From: a virus
Length of the DNA stretch: 21,723 nucleotides
Virus record (IMG/VR): IMGVR_UViG_3300046000_006374
Span: 1 to 21,723 of that record
Reading direction: 5' to 3' (one strand)
In this document: in pieces, positions 20,197 to 21,723 of the stretch
How positions within the stretch are numbered: position 1 is the stretch's first letter
Layout of the letters: each line of letters opens with the position of its first letter
Made by a program: the position numbers and the translations under genes
Notes under the pieces: generated by a model
The model's input: only the letters and a program-made list of their open reading frames with translations
Told to the model about the DNA's origin: nothing
Databases searched by the model: none

Positions 20197-20645
20197 GCGA
20201 GATCATCATCAACAGCGCGGAATCGCTATCGACCGCATTCGGTGACATACGCCAGCAGTACGAGCAGCATCATTTCGTCATCCTCAACGTGAAGGCGGGC
20301 GTTGATCGCAGCCTGCCGCAGAACTCCATCGGCCATGCATGGTACGGGCAACTAGCGCGGGAGTTGCGCGAGTACGACGCACTCGGCTGGAAATGCTTCT
20401 GCAAGCTCAATTACGGCGTGCCAATCCTGCGTGCTGAGGATGCCGAGTTCCGCGAGTTCTACGACCTGTCCATCAAGCACACGCTGAGCTACGAGCAAAA
20501 GATCGCGGCAATGAAGTTCATGCCGGTAACTAGCCTGATGACCAAGGCGCAGAAATCGAAGTATCTGGAAACGGTGCAAGCGGCATTTGCGGGGAAAGTT
20601 CGGCTGGAATTCCCGGTGCATAGCGACATGCGGGTGGCGGCATGA
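20193..20645 (+). CDS. NinB-like recombination protein
   Basis: 150 aa, ATGA overlap with the previous gene. FVILNVKAGVDRSLPQNSIG followed by HAWYGQLARELREYDALGWK is like the NinB/Orf family segment (R-S-L-x-Q-N then W-x-x-L). NinB binds single-stranded DNA and substitutes for RecFOR in lambda. The second half (YDLSIKHTLSYEQKIAAMKF, then TKAQKSKYLETVQAAF) is compatible with the family but not diagnostic. A NinG-like gene downstream supports a nin-type region. Confidence 0.6.
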   Translation: MSEIIINSAESLSTAFGDIRQQYEQHHFVILNVKAGVDRSLPQNSIGHAWYGQLARELREYDALGWKCFCKLNYGVPILRAEDAEFREFYDLSIKHTLSYEQKIAAMKFMPVTSLMTKAQKSKYLETVQAAFAGKVRLEFPVHSDMRVAA

Positions 20646-20731
20646 CCTACCTCGCCATCTACCTGCTGCTATCCATCCTCGCCACGATCCTATTCTGCGG
20701 CGTCTGCAAGATCAACGAGGGCGGGCTATGA
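20642..20731 (+). CDS. Tiny membrane peptide
   Basis: 29 aa: MTYLAIYLLLSILATILFCG, then VCKINEGGL. One membrane span followed by two Cys and a short polar tail. Both ends overlap neighbours by ATGA, the same junction style used by the rest of the operon, which supports it as a real gene. Function unknown. Confidence 0.6.
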   Translation: MTYLAIYLLLSILATILFCGVCKINEGGL

Positions 20732-21654
20732 GCGCGAACATTGTTCATTTCGGAGACTGCCGCGACTCGCTGCGCCAGATGGCCGTGGATGGGGTCAAGG
20801 TTCAAATGTGCGTTACGTCGCCGCCTTACTTCGGCTTAAGGGATTACGGGCATGACGGCCAGATCGGGTTGGAGTCCACGCCTGACGCATTCATTGCCAA
20901 CTTGGTTGAAGTGTTCCGCTGCGTGCGCGACGTGCTGGCAGAGGATGGAACGCTGTGGGTGAACATCGGAGACTCATACGCGGCGCGCCAGCGGCAAAGC
21001 GGGCCGGAGCACGCCGGAGAACTGGCGCGGAAGAATGGCGGCCAAATTCTACAAGGGCAGCGAAAGCGCCCTGATGGTCTGAAAGAGAAAGACCTGATCG
21101 GCATTCCGTGGATGCTGGCATTCGCCCTGCGCGCTGATGGCTGGTATCTCCGTCAGGACATCATCTGGCACAAGCCAAACCCGATGCCGGAATCGGTGAC
21201 AGACCGCTGCACCAAGTCGCATGAGTACATTTTCTTGTTGAGTAAATCGGCAAAATATTATTACGACCATCAATCCATCAAAGACCCTGTTAAGCAGGAT
21301 TGGGGAACAAGGGACAGGACTGACGGCAAGTATCACAACGAGGGAAGCGGACTGCAACCTCACGGCGGGCTGGAAAAGTCTTACGAAATGGCGAACAAGC
21401 GCAGCGTTTGGACGGTTGCGACAAAACCTTACAGCGGCGCTCACTTCGCCACCTACCCGCCCGAACTTATCGAACCTTGCATCCTTGCAGGCAGCAGGCC
21501 GGGCGACATTGTTCTAGATCCGTTTTTCGGCAGCGGGACAACCGGCGAGGTGGCACTTGCGCTTGGTCGGCAATACATCGGCTGCGAACTGAATCCAGCG
21601 TATGAGCCGCTGCAGCTTGAGCGCACTAGTCAGCAAGGGCTGGTGTTCTCATGA
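20728..21654 (+). CDS. DNA methyltransferase (N4-cytosine or N6-adenine, beta class)
   Basis: 308 aa from ATG 20728 (ATGA overlap with the tiny peptide); a longer upstream frame is a shadow of NinB. Motif IV TSPPYF (30-35) comes before motif I DPFFGSGTTGE (264-274), the order of beta-class amino-methyltransferases; the Ser-Pro-Pro-Tyr form favours N4-cytosine but N6-adenine is possible. Target recognition presumably lies in about 95-235. HKPNPMPES and SHEYIFLLSKSAKYYYD are family blocks. It uses S-adenosylmethionine. No restriction endonuclease gene is nearby, so it is an orphan methyltransferase, perhaps protecting phage DNA from host restriction. Confidence 0.9.
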   Translation: MSANIVHFGDCRDSLRQMAVDGVKVQMCVTSPPYFGLRDYGHDGQIGLESTPDAFIANLVEVFRCVRDVLAEDGTLWVNIGDSYAARQRQSGPEHAGELARKNGGQILQGQRKRPDGLKEKDLIGIPWMLAFALRADGWYLRQDIIWHKPNPMPESVTDRCTKSHEYIFLLSKSAKYYYDHQSIKDPVKQDWGTRDRTDGKYHNEGSGLQPHGGLEKSYEMANKRSVWTVATKPYSGAHFATYPPELIEPCILAGSRPGDIVLDPFFGSGTTGEVALALGRQYIGCELNPAYEPLQLERTSQQGLVFS

Positions 21655-21723
21655 CCTTCGCCGCCATGACCGCCAAGCGCATCGGCAAGTGCCGCATCTG
21701 TGGCGAGCAGTACGCCAAACTTC
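21651..21723 (+). CDS. NinG-like protein (3'-partial)
   Basis: Only 24 codons are visible: MTFAAMTAKRIGKCRICGEQ, then YAKL. The start overlaps the methyltransferase stop (ATGA). The Cys-x2-Cys (CRIC) in a basic context is like the N-terminal zinc knuckle of NinG/Rap recombination proteins, which follow NinB in lambdoid nin regions. The assignment is tentative because the gene runs off the window. Confidence 0.5.
   Translation, partial: MTFAAMTAKRIGKCRICGEQYAKL

Overview
The window is a contiguous block of a temperate tailed-phage genome, most likely a short-tailed (podovirus-like) phage of a Gram-negative, probably betaproteobacterial, host. The Gram-negative host is supported by an outer-membrane disruption pair (Rz with Rz1 nested inside). 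The podovirus call rests on a P22 gp10-like tail-hub/DNA-stabilisation protein and on three consecutive genes whose sizes resemble the P22 ejection proteins 7, 20 and 16. Assignment to betaproteobacteria is inference from overall gene content and GC-rich codon use. Terminase, portal and capsid genes are not in the window.

Layout. (1) Positions 1-6778, + strand: virion genes, namely three ejection-type proteins, a terminator, the gp10-like protein, a small virion protein and a tail fibre. A tiny membrane-peptide gene on the - strand sits between the ejection genes and gp10. (2) 6775-8229, + strand: lysis cassette with a membrane/coiled-coil protein, a GH24 endolysin, a holin, Rz and Rz1, and a small secreted protein. 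(3) 8230-9809, + strand: an HslV-like Ntn-hydrolase and an HTH-metallophosphoesterase. (4) 9820-15451, - strand: a compact early-left operon of at least 15 mostly overlapping genes. It contains an ERF annealing protein, an SSB-tip-bearing protein, Ea22-like and other small proteins, then an excisionase, a putative attP core and the integrase. (5) 15452-16670: the control region, with PL, an Arc-like repressor gene, a small + strand gene, an HTH repressor, and PR. (6) 16671-21723, + strand: a Cro/YdaS-like gene, a terminator, a DUF1376-type replication protein, an SF2 helicase, a zinc-finger/TOPRIM primase, another HTH protein, a NinB-like protein, a membrane peptide, a DNA methyltransferase and the start of a NinG-like gene.

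The most informative structural signals are three. First, a 20-bp stretch (10868-10887) has exactly the layout of a tRNA 3' end (T-loop, T-stem strand, acceptor strand, discriminator A). It lies between excisionase and integrase with phage genes on both sides, so the window looks like un-integrated (attP-bearing) phage DNA, and integration would separate int from xis and PL. Second, PL and PR are near-duplicates (27 of 33 positions identical). Each carries one operator of the form TTTAYC-N5-GRTAAA over its -10/spacer and a second, weaker one about 34-35 bp upstream. Third, PR is so close to the cro-like ATG that its transcript would be essentially leaderless.

Several genes shorter than 60 codons that ordinary length cut-offs miss are annotated here on the basis of ATGA/TAATG overlaps, ribosome-binding sites and coherent protein sequence: 3656-3748, 8074-8229, 12607-12750, 14522-14626, 15290-15451, 16080-16220 and 20642-20731. 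No CRISPR array, insertion sequence, complete tRNA, rRNA or diversity-generating retroelement was seen. No gene-free stretch exceeds 300 bases; the longest (15850-16079) holds promoters and an operator-like inverted repeat.
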